From contig NZ_JBDZDT010000002.1 in NCBI RefSeq assembly GCF_040049275.1, positions 657,279 through 721,278 of the forward strand: a DNA stretch of 64,000 nucleotides, given 5' to 3'. The position numbers and the translations under genes were made by a program. Positions within the stretch are counted from its first letter, which is position 1. Each line of letters begins with the position of its first letter. Positions 1-9,186 of this stretch are shown here, piece by piece. The DNA is from Aquabacter sp040049275. GTDB lineage: Bacteria > Pseudomonadota > Alphaproteobacteria > Rhizobiales > Xanthobacteraceae. The notes beneath the pieces are model-generated. The model saw only the letters and a list, made by a program, of their open reading frames with translations. It was not told the origin of the DNA and searched no databases.

Positions 1-2
1 TG

Positions 3-383
3 CTATCGGGATGGAAGGCTCAGCTCGAGGCGGATCATCTCCAGGACGCCGTCCAGGTTGTCGTAGATATCCTGGTTGGAAACGCGCACCACGCGTAGGT
101 TTCTGTGTTGCAGATAGGCCGTGCGCGCAGTGTCGCGCTCAAGGTCTCGCGGCTCTGAATGGGTCACTCCATCCACTTCGATCACGAGCGCGGTCGCGAG
201 GCAGATGAAGTCCACCACATAAGGCCCCACCGCATGCTGTCGCCGGAATTTCCACCCCTCGAAGCGCCGTCCCCGCAAAGCGCGCCACAAGACGCCCTCC
301 GCTGAGGTCTGGCGGCTGCGCAGGGCTTGTGCTTTTGTCCTTGGACCTTCCATCGTCCGAGCCATCCAGCCGGCCTTTCCCAT
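3..383 (-). CDS. DUF559 domain protein (Vsr-like endonuclease fold)
   Basis: A 126-residue protein of the DUF559 family, whose members have a restriction-endonuclease-like fold related to very-short-patch-repair enzymes. The N-terminal half has the usual features: a SAEGVLWRALRGRR stretch, then FRRQHAVGPYVVDFIC, then VIEVDGVTH with the acidic residues expected at a metal site. Biological role in this family is not established, and any nuclease activity is inferred. It is divergent from trpA with 29 bases between the starts. Internal ATG codons (MARTMEG, MEGPRTK) could be the real start, so the N-terminus is uncertain. Confidence 0.85.
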   Translation of the reverse strand: MGKAGWMARTMEGPRTKAQALRSRQTSAEGVLWRALRGRRFEGWKFRRQHAVGPYVVDFICLATALVIEVDGVTHSEPRDLERDTARTAYLQHRNLRVVRVSNQDIYDNLDGVLEMIRLELSLPSR

Positions 384-412
384 TCGGGCAAAAGTAGATT
401 ACACGGCCTCCT

Positions 413-1243
413 ATGACACGCATCTCCACCCGCTTCGCCGACCTTGCCGCCGAAGGGCGGCCCGGTCTCGTGACCTTCATCACCGCCGGCGATCCGGACG
501 GGAAGACTTCGCTCGCCATCCTGAAGGCGCTGCCCGGCGCCGGGGCGGATGTGATCGAGGTGGGGGTGCCGTTCACTGACCCCATGGCGGACGGTCCCGC
601 CATCCAGGCCGCAGGTCTCCGGGCGCTGAAAGCCGGGCAGACGCTGGAAAAGACGCTCCAGTTGGTGCGCGACTTCCGGGCGGGAGACGATGCCACCCCC
701 ATCGTCCTCATGGGCTATTTCAACCCTGTCTACGTCTATGGCGTGGAGCGCTTCCTCGCCGATGCGCGGGGCGCCGGCGTGGACGGCCTCATCGTGGTGG
801 ACCTGCCGCCGGAGGAGGATGACGAACTCTGCCTGCCGGCGCTGAAGGCGGGCCTCGACTTCATCCGCCTCGCGACGCCGACCACCGACGACAATCGCTT
901 GCCGGCAGTGCTGAAGCACACGGCGGGCTTCGTCTATTATGTCTCCATCACCGGCATCACCGGATCGGCGACGCCTGATGCGGACCTCGTCTCGGCGGCG
1001 GTCGCGCGCATCAAGGGGCACACGACGCTGCCGGTGGCGGTGGGCTTCGGCGTGAAGACGCCGGCCCAGGCCGCCGCCATCGCGGCGGGGGCCGACGCCG
1101 TGGTCGTCGGCTCGGCGCTTGTGGAGGCGGTGCGCACCTCTCTGGACGAGACCGGCGCGGCGACGCCTCGCACCCTCTCCGACGTGGAGACCTTGGTGCG
1201 CGGCCTCTCCGAAGCGGTGCGCGGCGTTCCCCGCCGCGCCTGA
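413..1243 (+). CDS. trpA: Tryptophan synthase alpha subunit
   Basis: TrpA cleaves indole-3-glycerol phosphate to indole and glyceraldehyde 3-phosphate and passes indole to TrpB in the cytoplasmic alpha2-beta2 complex. At 276 residues it has normal family length. The catalytic pair is visible: Glu49 in VIEVGVPF and Asp60 in FTDPMADGP match the classical numbering. The phosphate-binding GFGVKTPAQ and VVGSALVE segments are also present. In many alphaproteobacteria trpF, trpB and trpA precede accD and folC. Here trpB is not visible, because a divergent DUF559 gene lies directly upstream, and a convergent symporter pair separates trpA from accD. Confidence 0.97.
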   Translation: MTRISTRFADLAAEGRPGLVTFITAGDPDGKTSLAILKALPGAGADVIEVGVPFTDPMADGPAIQAAGLRALKAGQTLEKTLQLVRDFRAGDDATPIVLMGYFNPVYVYGVERFLADARGAGVDGLIVVDLPPEEDDELCLPALKAGLDFIRLATPTTDDNRLPAVLKHTAGFVYYVSITGITGSATPDADLVSAAVARIKGHTTLPVAVGFGVKTPAQAAAIAAGADAVVVGSALVEAVRTSLDETGAATPRTLSDVETLVRGLSEAVRGVPRRA

Positions 1244-1291
1244 GGTTCGGATTGCCATTGTTCGAGCGCAGTGGTGCCAAAAGAGCTGCAG

Positions 1292-1443
1292 TCATGGCCG
1301 GGCTTGTCCCGAAGTCGGATGTTTCCGACTTCGGCTTTCAAGTGGGGAAGTCGGAAACATCCGACTTCCCGGCCATCCACGCGGCTCCGAAGAGTGGTGA
1401 TTAGGGGATAGACGTGGATGCCCGGGACAAGCCCGGGCATGAC
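1292..1443. repeat. Type A palindromic intergenic repeat with nested palindrome insert
   Basis: Two half-units face each other: one starts CATGGCCGGGCTTGTCCC and the other is GTGGATGCCCGGGACAAGCC followed by CGGGCATGACG. Compared with the intact copies at 5758 and 14276, the left unit is split after position 1310 by about 58-60 bases. The insert holds two 22-base palindromes, 1311-1332 and 1347-1368, that are reverse complements of each other. It lies between the convergent ends of trpA and the symporter gene, where such hairpins could act as bidirectional terminators. Confidence 0.85.
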
Positions 1444-1465
1444 GCATGAGAGAAGAGGCTGGGCC

Positions 1466-2947
1466 TCAGGCCGTCCGCGTTCGCGGCGCGGCCATATCCA
1501 GCACCAGCGTGCCCACAGCCGCCACGATCAGGTTCGCGATCAGCGCCAGCAGGCCTACATAGACCGTATAGGGCGCGCCGCCGAGGATGACGGTGTGCAC
1601 CGGCACGAGGCCGTCCGCGAACACGATGGCCGTGCCACCGACGATGCCAACCAGCCAGCCCAGCAGCAAAGCGGGCGCCCGGAACCAGCGGGTGAAGAGC
1701 GAGAACACCAGCGCCGGAAAAGTCTGCAGGATCCACAGGCCGCCCAGGAGCTGCAAATCGATGGCGAACTTGGTGGGCAGGAACAGGATGAAGGCGAGCG
1801 CGCCCACCTTCACCACCAGCGAGACGATCTTCGCCACCTGCGCCTCCCCCGCATCGGTGACGGCCGGGTTCACATAGGCCTTCCAGACGTTGCGGGTGAA
1901 CAGATTGGCGGCGCCGATGGACATCACCGCCGCCGGCACCAGCGCGCCGATGGCGATGGCCGAGAAGGCGAAGCCCGCAAACCAGGACGGGAACAGCGCC
2001 TTGAACAAGGCCGGCACCACGTCCGAGGCGTTGGACACCGTCACCCCCGCCGCATGGGCCATGTAGCCGAGCAGCGCGATGAGCCCGAGCAGCACCGTAT
2101 AGGCTGGCAGGAGGATGGCGTTGGTGCGGATGGTGTTCGCGCTTTTGGCCGCGAAGATGCCCGTGAGCGTGTGCGGATACATGAAGGCGGCGAGCGCCGA
2201 GCCCAGAGCGAGGGTCGCATAGGGCAGGTATTGCTGGGGCTGGAGGAGGATGCCCGTGGCCCCGCCTTTCGCCGCATAGACCTTGTCGGCAGCGGCGAAG
2301 ATGGCGCCGTAGCCGCCGAGATGCATGGGGACGATGATCACTGCCACCAGCACCACGATGTAGATCATCAGGTCCTTGACGAAGGCGATGAGGGCCGGCG
2401 CCCGGAGGCCCGCCGAATAGGTATAGAGGGCGAGGATCACGAAGGCGGCGACGATGGGGATTTCCCCCTGGAGCCCCATGGCGCTGATCACCACCTGCAT
2501 GCCCACGAGCTGGAGCGCGATATAGGGCATGGTGGCGACGAGGCCGGTGAGGGCCACCGCCAGCTCCAGCGCCCGGCTGCCATAGGCGCCGTGCACCACG
2601 TCCGCGGCCGTTACGTGGCCGTGGCGATGGGCCACCTCCCACAGCTTCGGCATCACCAGGAACACGAAGGGGTAGACGATGATGGTGTAGGGGAGGGCGA
2701 AGAAGCCATAGGCGCCGACCGAATAAACCAAGGCCGGCACGGCGATGACCGTGTAGGCGGTGTAGAAGTCGCCGCCCACGAGGAACCAGGTGATCCAGAT
2801 GCCGAACTGGCGGCCGCCCAGGCCCCATTCGTCCAGCTTGGCGTGATCCACCGCGCGCTTCCAGCGCGAGGCGATGAAGCCCATGACGGTGACCAGGGCG
2901 AAGAAGAAAAGGAAGACCGACAGCGCGGTCCAGTCGAGCGCGCCCAT
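1466..2947 (-). CDS. mctP: Sodium:solute symporter family permease (MctP-like)
   Basis: A 493-residue integral membrane protein of the SSS family, with about 13 hydrophobic segments. It resembles rhizobial MctP, which takes up lactate, pyruvate, alanine and similar monocarboxylates; the substrate here is inferred from that resemblance. The N-terminus (FFALVTVMGFIASRW, then LGGRQFGIWITWFLVGGDFYTAYT) is typical of the subgroup. The preceding gene encodes a DUF3311 protein, which regularly accompanies MctP-type permeases. The two genes overlap at TGATG, which supports the ATG at 2947 and translational coupling. A GTG three bases upstream is the alternative start. Confidence 0.9.
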   Translation of the reverse strand: MGALDWTALSVFLFFFALVTVMGFIASRWKRAVDHAKLDEWGLGGRQFGIWITWFLVGGDFYTAYTVIAVPALVYSVGAYGFFALPYTIIVYPFVFLVMPKLWEVAHRHGHVTAADVVHGAYGSRALELAVALTGLVATMPYIALQLVGMQVVISAMGLQGEIPIVAAFVILALYTYSAGLRAPALIAFVKDLMIYIVVLVAVIIVPMHLGGYGAIFAAADKVYAAKGGATGILLQPQQYLPYATLALGSALAAFMYPHTLTGIFAAKSANTIRTNAILLPAYTVLLGLIALLGYMAHAAGVTVSNASDVVPALFKALFPSWFAGFAFSAIAIGALVPAAVMSIGAANLFTRNVWKAYVNPAVTDAGEAQVAKIVSLVVKVGALAFILFLPTKFAIDLQLLGGLWILQTFPALVFSLFTRWFRAPALLLGWLVGIVGGTAIVFADGLVPVHTVILGGAPYTVYVGLLALIANLIVAAVGTLVLDMAAPRTRTA

Positions 2948-3114
2948 CACTTCTTCTCCGCCTTCCAGGCCACGAAGGTGAGCAGCGCCGTGAGCGGCAC
3001 CCAGGCGAGCTGGTACCAGTAGAAGAAGGGGAAGCCGAACAGCTCGGGGAGCCGGTGATTGTAGAAGGGGACCCAGAGCAGGCCGATGAAGGGGAGGAGG
3101 AGAAGGAGACGCAT
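2947..3114 (-). CDS. DUF3311 small membrane protein, partner of the symporter
   Basis: A 55-residue protein with an N-terminal hydrophobic segment (RLLLLLPFIGLLWVPFYN), a conserved loop (LPELFGFPFFYWYQLAW) and a second hydrophobic segment ending in KAEKK. This two-helix layout is the DUF3311 signature. Genes of this family sit directly ahead of SSS permeases of the MctP/YhjB type, as here, and the product is presumed to be a small accessory subunit of the transporter. Its TGA overlaps the ATG of the permease, so the two are almost certainly co-translated. Confidence 0.88.
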   Translation of the reverse strand: MRLLLLLPFIGLLWVPFYNHRLPELFGFPFFYWYQLAWVPLTALLTFVAWKAEKK

Positions 3115-3485
3115 GGGGGGACGCCTTCCAAGAGAGGTGAGAGATGCGCTCTCTGCCTTTAGGGAAGCCCGCCCCGCTTCCTTTTCAGGAGCGCGTATCT
3201 ATCCGCGATAATCCCTTTTAGGCCCGCCGCGCAAGACATCGCGCATGCGTGGTGCGCAGGGCTTTTCGAGCTTGCCTGCGGTGGCCGGGGGCAAGAAACT
3301 ATCCTGGGCACGGCGCGCGCCCGAGGCTTCAGGCCATCCCCACGCCGCATTTGCACCGCAGCGAAGAAGCCTTCCGTCGGCGCCTCAGCGGTATTACATA
3401 GAGCGCGCCGCCGCTCTCTCTTTTTGCAGGGATGGCTCAGTGCCTGTGCTCAGCACGGCGCGGGCTTGCCCTGAGGAGTTGCCTG
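3115..3485. other. Divergent intergenic region between the symporter pair and accD
   Basis: About 370 bases without a convincing gene. It must carry promoters for DUF3311/mctP (minus) and accD (plus). A relatively AT-rich patch lies near 3183-3215. I see no recognisable riboswitch, operator or alternative-sigma promoter. Short open frames across it (for example 3245-3703) have no family features and conflict with accD. Confidence 0.5.
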
Positions 3486-4379
3486 TTGAACTGGATCTCC
3501 AACGTCGTCCGCCCGAAGATCCGCGATTTCCTGGCCCGCCGCGAGGTGCCGGAGAATTTGTGGGTGAAATGCCCCGAGACCGGGCAGATGGTCTTCCACA
3601 AGGACCTGGAAGCCAATCTGTACGTCATTCCGGGCTCCGGCTACCACATGCGCATGGACGCGGCGACGCGCCTGAAGACCACGTTCGACGATGCCGCCTA
3701 TGAGGAGGTGGCGCTGCCGGATGTGGTGGCCGACCCGCTGAAGTTCCGCGACGAGCGGCGCTATGCCGACCGCCTGAAGGACGCCCGCACCAAGACCGGC
3801 ATGCAGGACGCCGTGAAGGTGGCGACCGGGCTACTGGACGCCCTGCCCGTCACCATCGCGGTGCAGGACTTCAATTTCATGGGCGGCTCCCTGGGCATGG
3901 CCGCCGGCGAGGCGGTGGTGACGGGCCTTGAGACCGCCGCCGCCAAGGGCACGCCCTTCATCATCTTCGCCGCCTCGGGCGGCGCGCGCATGCAGGAGGG
4001 CATCCTCTCCCTCATGCAGATGCCCCGCACCACGGTGGCGATCCAGGAACTGCGCGAGGCCAAGAAGCCCTACATCGTGGTGATGACCAATCCCACGACG
4101 GGCGGTGTCACCGCCTCCTATGCCATGCTGGGCGACGTCCACATCGCCGAGCCCGGCGCGCTCATCGGCTTTGCCGGCCCGCGGGTGATCGAGCAGACCA
4201 TCCGCGAGAAGCTGCCCGACGGCTTCCAGCGGGCGGAATATCTGCGCGAGCACGGCATGATCGACATGGTGGTGCACCGCCACCAGATGCGCGACACCCT
4301 CGGCCGGCTCTGCCGCCTCATGGTGAAGGCGCCCGCTTTGCCGCCCAAGGCGCGCCTGCCGCGCCCGGCGACGGCTTGA
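3486..4379 (+). CDS. accD: Acetyl-CoA carboxylase carboxyltransferase subunit beta
   Basis: AccD pairs with AccA to transfer the carboxyl group from biotinylated BCCP to acetyl-CoA, the first step of fatty acid synthesis. Core motifs are clear: NFMGGSLGMAAGEAV, SGGARMQEGILSLMQM, NPTTGGVTASYAMLGD and EPGALIGFAGPRVIEQTI. I chose the TTG start at 3486 because it gives the conserved N-terminus MNWISNVVRPKI and has GAGGAG about nine bases upstream. An in-frame ATG at 3432 would add 18 unrelated residues. The N-terminal zinc ribbon is degenerate: only one cysteine (VKCPETG) remains of the four in the E. coli protein. folC follows 21 bases downstream. Confidence 0.95.
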   Translation: MNWISNVVRPKIRDFLARREVPENLWVKCPETGQMVFHKDLEANLYVIPGSGYHMRMDAATRLKTTFDDAAYEEVALPDVVADPLKFRDERRYADRLKDARTKTGMQDAVKVATGLLDALPVTIAVQDFNFMGGSLGMAAGEAVVTGLETAAAKGTPFIIFAASGGARMQEGILSLMQMPRTTVAIQELREAKKPYIVVMTNPTTGGVTASYAMLGDVHIAEPGALIGFAGPRVIEQTIREKLPDGFQRAEYLREHGMIDMVVHRHQMRDTLGRLCRLMVKAPALPPKARLPRPATA

Positions 4380-4400
4380 GCATCGCCACCCGGAGGTGAC

Positions 4401-5726
4401 ATGGCGCTTCCCGCCCCCGCCGCCCGGCCCGATGTGATCCTGGAGCGCCTCGCCGCGCTCCACCCCAAGCGCATCGACCTGTCGCTGGACCGCATCCACC
4501 GGCTGCTGGCCGCTCTGGGCAACCCCGAGCGGCGCCTGCCGCCCGTGGTCCATGTGGCCGGCACCAACGGCAAGGGCTCCACCATCGCCTTTATGCGCGC
4601 GGCGCTGGAGGCGGAGGGCCGGCGTGTCCACGTCTATACCTCGCCCCATCTGGTGCGCTTCAACGAGCGCATCCGCCTCGCCGGCCGGCTCGTGGACGAC
4701 GATGCGCTGAGCGATGCGCTGGACCGCGTGGAAGCGGCCAATGACGGCGCGCCCATCACCCTGTTCGAGATCACCACGGTCACCGCCTTCCTGCTGTTCG
4801 CCGAGACGCCGGCGGATGTGCTGCTGTTGGAGGTGGGTCTCGGCGGGCGGCTCGATGCGACCAATGTGGTGGACGCCCCGCTCGTCAGCGTCATCACGCC
4901 CGTCTCCATCGACCATGTGGAATTCCTCGGCCCCACGGTGGCGCAGATCGCCGGCGAGAAGGCCGGCATCATCAAGCGCCGCGTGCCTGTGGTGGTGGGC
5001 GAGCAGCCGCCCGAGGCCCTCGACGTGATCGAGCGCACGGCTGCGCGCAACCTCGCCCCCCTGTTCGCGCGCGGCCAGCAATGGACGGTGCATGAGGAGG
5101 CGGGCCGCCTCGTCTATTCCGACGAGGACGGCCTTCTGGACCTGCCGCGCCCCCGCCTCATGGGCGCGCACCAGATCGACAATGCTGGGCTTGCGGTGGC
5201 GGCGCTGCGCGCGGTGCCCCAGCTGCGCCTGCGCGCGGCGGCCTTCGAGGCCGGCATCCGCGCCGCCGAATGGCCTGCCCGCATGCAGCGCCTGACGCCG
5301 GGCCCCCTCGTGGGCCGTGCGCCGGAGGGCGTGGAGGTCTGGCTCGATGGTGGCCACAACGCCGCCGGGGGCGTAGCGGTGGCGAGCGCGCTGGTGGAGC
5401 TGGAGGAGCGCTATGCGCGGCCTCTGGTGCTGATCGTCGGCATGCTGGGCACCAAGGATGTGACCGGTTTTCTCTCCCATTTCGCCGGGCTCGCGCGGGA
5501 GGTGATCGCGGTGCCGGTTCCGGGCGACCATGTGGCACTGCCCCCGGCAGAGGTGGCTTCTGCCGCTGCCGCCTTGGGCATGTCGGCCTCGACGGCGCGC
5601 GACGTGGGCGCGGCGCTGGACGGGCTTTCGGCCTTTCCGCTGGTGCCCCCGCCGCGGGTGCTGATCTGCGGCTCGCTCTATCTGGCCGGCACAGTGCTGG
5701 AGGCGAACGGGACGCTGCCGGGGTAG
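4401..5726 (+). CDS. folC: Bifunctional folylpolyglutamate synthase/dihydrofolate synthase
   Basis: FolC adds glutamate to dihydropteroate and further glutamates to reduced folates, using ATP in the cytoplasm. The 441-residue length is normal. The P-loop GTNGKGST is at residues 54-61, followed by YTSPHLVRFNERI. The Mur-ligase-type segment LEVGLGGRLDATN and the C-terminal DGGHNAAGG complete the family pattern. It lies 21 bases after accD on the same strand, an order widely kept in alphaproteobacteria, so it is probably co-transcribed. A palindromic repeat follows its stop. Confidence 0.96.
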   Translation: MALPAPAARPDVILERLAALHPKRIDLSLDRIHRLLAALGNPERRLPPVVHVAGTNGKGSTIAFMRAALEAEGRRVHVYTSPHLVRFNERIRLAGRLVDDDALSDALDRVEAANDGAPITLFEITTVTAFLLFAETPADVLLLEVGLGGRLDATNVVDAPLVSVITPVSIDHVEFLGPTVAQIAGEKAGIIKRRVPVVVGEQPPEALDVIERTAARNLAPLFARGQQWTVHEEAGRLVYSDEDGLLDLPRPRLMGAHQIDNAGLAVAALRAVPQLRLRAAAFEAGIRAAEWPARMQRLTPGPLVGRAPEGVEVWLDGGHNAAGGVAVASALVELEERYARPLVLIVGMLGTKDVTGFLSHFAGLAREVIAVPVPGDHVALPPAEVASAAAALGMSASTARDVGAALDGLSAFPLVPPPRVLICGSLYLAGTVLEANGTLPG

Positions 5727-5757
5727 GGGATGGCCCTTCGGCAGTTCCTTTACGCCG

Positions 5758-5850
5758 TCATGGCCGGGCTTGTCCCGGCCATCCACGGGGTTCCGCCGGG
5801 TGCAGCTTAAGGGAGAGGCGTGGATGCCCGGGACAAGCCCGGGCATGACG
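5758..5850. repeat. Type A palindromic intergenic repeat
   Basis: An intact two-unit copy. The left unit CATGGCCGGGCTTGTCCCGG pairs within itself, and the right unit GATGCCCGGGACAAGCCCGG does the same. A spacer of about 40 bases separates them. It lies between the convergent ends of folC and rpoN, consistent with a shared terminator-like hairpin. The same family recurs at 1292, 14276, 33723, 37467, 39709, 41456 and 47520. Confidence 0.85.
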
Positions 5851-5891
5851 GCTGGAAGGATTGGGAAGCGCGCCCCTCGCGCCCAAACTCC

Positions 5892-7430
5892 TCACGCCAT
5901 CGACGCTTCCGCGCGCGCGGCCTGTTTCTCCCGCCGACGCTGGACGGAGGAGGCGATGTTCATGCTCTCGCGATACTTCGCCACTGTGCGGCGGGCGATG
6001 TCGATGCCGTCATTCTTCAGCTTCTGAACCAGCGTGTCGTCGGAGAGGATGTCGTCGGCATTCTCGGCGTCGATCAGCCCCTTGATGCGATGGCGCACGG
6101 CTTCCGCCGAATGGGCCTCGCCGCCGCCGGAGGAGGCGATGGCGGAGGAGAAGAAGAATTTCAGCTCCAGCACCCCGCGCGGGGTGGAGATGTATTTGTT
6201 CGAGGTCACCCGCGAGACGGTGGATTCATGCATGCCGATGGCGTCCGCCACGGTGCGCAGGTTCAGGGGCCGCAGGTGGCGCACGCCGTGATCCAGGAAG
6301 CCTTCCTGCTGGCGCACGATCTCGCTTGCCACCTTCAGGATCGTGCGCGCCCGCTGGTCCAGCGAGCGGGTGAGCCAGCTTGCGCTCTGAAGGCAGTCGG
6401 CGAGGAAGGTCTTCTCCTTCGGCGAGCGCGCGGCGCGCACGACGGTGGCGTGATAGGTCTGGTTGATGAGGACACGGGGCAGGGTCTCGGAATTCAGTTC
6501 CACCAGCCACGTCCCCTCCGGCCCCGGCCGCACGAACGCGTCGGGAACCAGCGGGTGCACTACGCCGCCGCCGAAGGCGAGGCCGGGCTTGGGATCGAGC
6601 CGGCGGATCTCGGAGATCATCTCCGCGAGATCCTCCGCATCCACCCCGCACAGGCGCCTCAGGCTGTTGCGGTCATGGCGCGCGAGGAGTTCGAGATTGG
6701 CGAGCAGCGTCTGCATGGCCGGGTCGCAGCGGTCGCGCTCGCGCAGCTGGATGGCGAGGCATTCGGACAGCGTGCGCGCCCCGACGCCCGAGGGCTCGAA
6801 GGTCTGGATCAGGCGAAGAACGCTTTCCACCTCCTCGATGCTCGCATCGAGCTGTGCGGCGACCGCCTCGATCTCGCCGGAGAAATAGCCGGTCTCGTCT
6901 ATGAGGCCGATGAGGTTGATGCCGATGAGCCGGCGCGCCGGGTCGGTCTCCGCCACGGAGAGCTGGGCTTCCAGATGGTCCGCCAGCGTGGTCTGGCTGG
7001 CGAGGAAGGCTTCGGGATTGTAGTCCTCGCCCCGCTCGCCGCCGCCCCAGTCCGTGACCGAGGAGCCGCTGGCGCCAATGGCGCTCGGGCGCTCCACCGG
7101 GGCATCGTCGGGGAAGACATTGCCGAGATCGGTGTCGAGGCGTGCTTCCATGGAGGCACGGCTGGGCTCGGCCTCCTGCTCCATCCAGTCGCCGGAGCGG
7201 GCTTCGTCGGGCTCCGGGGCAGGGGGCTCGTCGCGTGAGCCTGGCCCTTCGATGTCGCCGTCGCTTTCCTCGCTGACGCGCTCCAGCAGCGGATTGCGCT
7301 CCAGCTCCGCCTCCACATAGGCCACCAGTTCCAGGTTGGAGAGCTGCAGCAGCTTGATGGCCTGCATCAGCTGCGGCGTCATCACCAGCGACTGGGTCTG
7401 GCGGAACTCCATGCGGGGAGCGAGGGCCAT
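5892..7430 (-). CDS. rpoN: RNA polymerase sigma-54 factor
   Basis: RpoN directs RNA polymerase to -24/-12 promoters, which open only with an ATP-driven enhancer-binding activator. The protein is 512 residues. Region I is a Gln/Leu-rich N-terminus (TQSLVMTPQLMQAIKLLQLSN), region II is acidic, and the RpoN box ARRTVAKYRE lies at residues 479-488. The TSNKYISTPRG segment of the helix-turn-helix region is also visible. It is last in the minus-strand run rnd-lptC-lptA-lptB-rpoN. hpf and ptsN, which often follow rpoN, are absent; a repeat and convergent folC follow instead. Two candidate sigma-54 promoters occur near the ethanolamine genes in this window. Confidence 0.97.
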   Translation of the reverse strand: MALAPRMEFRQTQSLVMTPQLMQAIKLLQLSNLELVAYVEAELERNPLLERVSEESDGDIEGPGSRDEPPAPEPDEARSGDWMEQEAEPSRASMEARLDTDLGNVFPDDAPVERPSAIGASGSSVTDWGGGERGEDYNPEAFLASQTTLADHLEAQLSVAETDPARRLIGINLIGLIDETGYFSGEIEAVAAQLDASIEEVESVLRLIQTFEPSGVGARTLSECLAIQLRERDRCDPAMQTLLANLELLARHDRNSLRRLCGVDAEDLAEMISEIRRLDPKPGLAFGGGVVHPLVPDAFVRPGPEGTWLVELNSETLPRVLINQTYHATVVRAARSPKEKTFLADCLQSASWLTRSLDQRARTILKVASEIVRQQEGFLDHGVRHLRPLNLRTVADAIGMHESTVSRVTSNKYISTPRGVLELKFFFSSAIASSGGGEAHSAEAVRHRIKGLIDAENADDILSDDTLVQKLKNDGIDIARRTVAKYRESMNIASSVQRRREKQAARAEASMA

Positions 7431-7467
7431 CAGCCGGGCTCCCCGTCGCGAGGTCGGGCGGGGGTGC

Positions 7468-8352
<885 letters not shown>

Positions 8353-8610
8353 GGCAAGGACGTTCAACGCGACGCCTCCGCTGGCGGGATACCCGCGAAG
8401 CGGCCGTTCTGTCCGGAAGGAGCCCGGACCCACAGCCGCCTCGGTTCATTGGAAGGGCGCGTGCCGCAGCCGCGGACAAGGATATCCGCGCGGGCCGCGC
8501 CCCAGAGGCGCCTAGTGTTCCCCGCGCGACCAATCTTTGCAACATGCAAAATTCAGGCCGTGTTCAAAATGGGTCGACCGCGACGATACGCCTCCGGTCT
8601 GGAACAGCCC

Positions 8611-9186
8611 TCAACGCTTGGGCGGCGCCGGCTGCTCGCCCTGCTTCACGCTGCCGGGGACGATAATGCTCCTCACGCGGCCGCCCTCTATTTTTGACAC
8701 GCCGGTCACGAGGTCAACCGTGAGCTTCTCGCCCTGGACCACGTTTGGGCCCTGGGTGAGGACTACGGGCTTGCCGGTCATGGTCACAGTGTTGGTCTTC
8801 ATCTCGAATATGCCGAGATCGCCGGTGGCGGTCTGCTCCTTGGTCTGCACCACCACGCCGCCCCTGGCCTCCAGGCGCTTGATGGAACTGGTGCTCTGGG
8901 GCGCATTGTCGGCGGGCGCCGCGGAGCCCTCATAGAACACCAGAAGCTCCGGGCTACGCATGGTGGTGTCGCCCTGCACCACAACAACATTGCCGGCAAA
9001 CAAGGCGGTCTTTTCCTTGTCGCGCACTTCCAGCGTGTTGGAATTGATGCGCACCGGCTGGTCGCGGTTCTTCGCGAAGCCCTGGAGGGCGTTGGGCACG
9101 TTGCCCGCGCCCGGCGCCGGCTGCTGAGCGAGGGCCGGGGCGGCGGTGAGCAGCGCAAGGCCCAGGACGGCGAGGCGCACTCTCAT
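8611..9186 (-). CDS. lptA: LPS transport periplasmic protein LptA (OstA-like)
   Basis: LptA is the periplasmic bridge that carries lipopolysaccharide from LptC to LptDE. The 191-residue protein starts with a signal peptide (RLAVLGLALLTAAPALAQQ). An OstA/LptA domain follows, with the typical PVRINSNTLEVRDKEKTALF and GNVVVVQGDTTMRS segments. Its ATG overlaps the lptC stop as ATGA, so the two are translationally coupled. The C-terminus is basic (GEQPAPPKR). Confidence 0.93.
   Translation of the reverse strand: MRVRLAVLGLALLTAAPALAQQPAPGAGNVPNALQGFAKNRDQPVRINSNTLEVRDKEKTALFAGNVVVVQGDTTMRSPELLVFYEGSAAPADNAPQSTSSIKRLEARGGVVVQTKEQTATGDLGIFEMKTNTVTMTGKPVVLTQGPNVVQGEKLTVDLVTGVSKIEGGRVRSIIVPGSVKQGEQPAPPKR

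Noticed and set aside
1401..3131. 576-codon minus-strand frame over the symporter genes
   Set aside because: It is out of frame with mctP and DUF3311, which have clear membrane-protein sequence and a coupled start.
3831..5846. 671-codon minus-strand frame across accD and folC
   Set aside because: It is antisense to two well-supported genes and has shadow-type composition.
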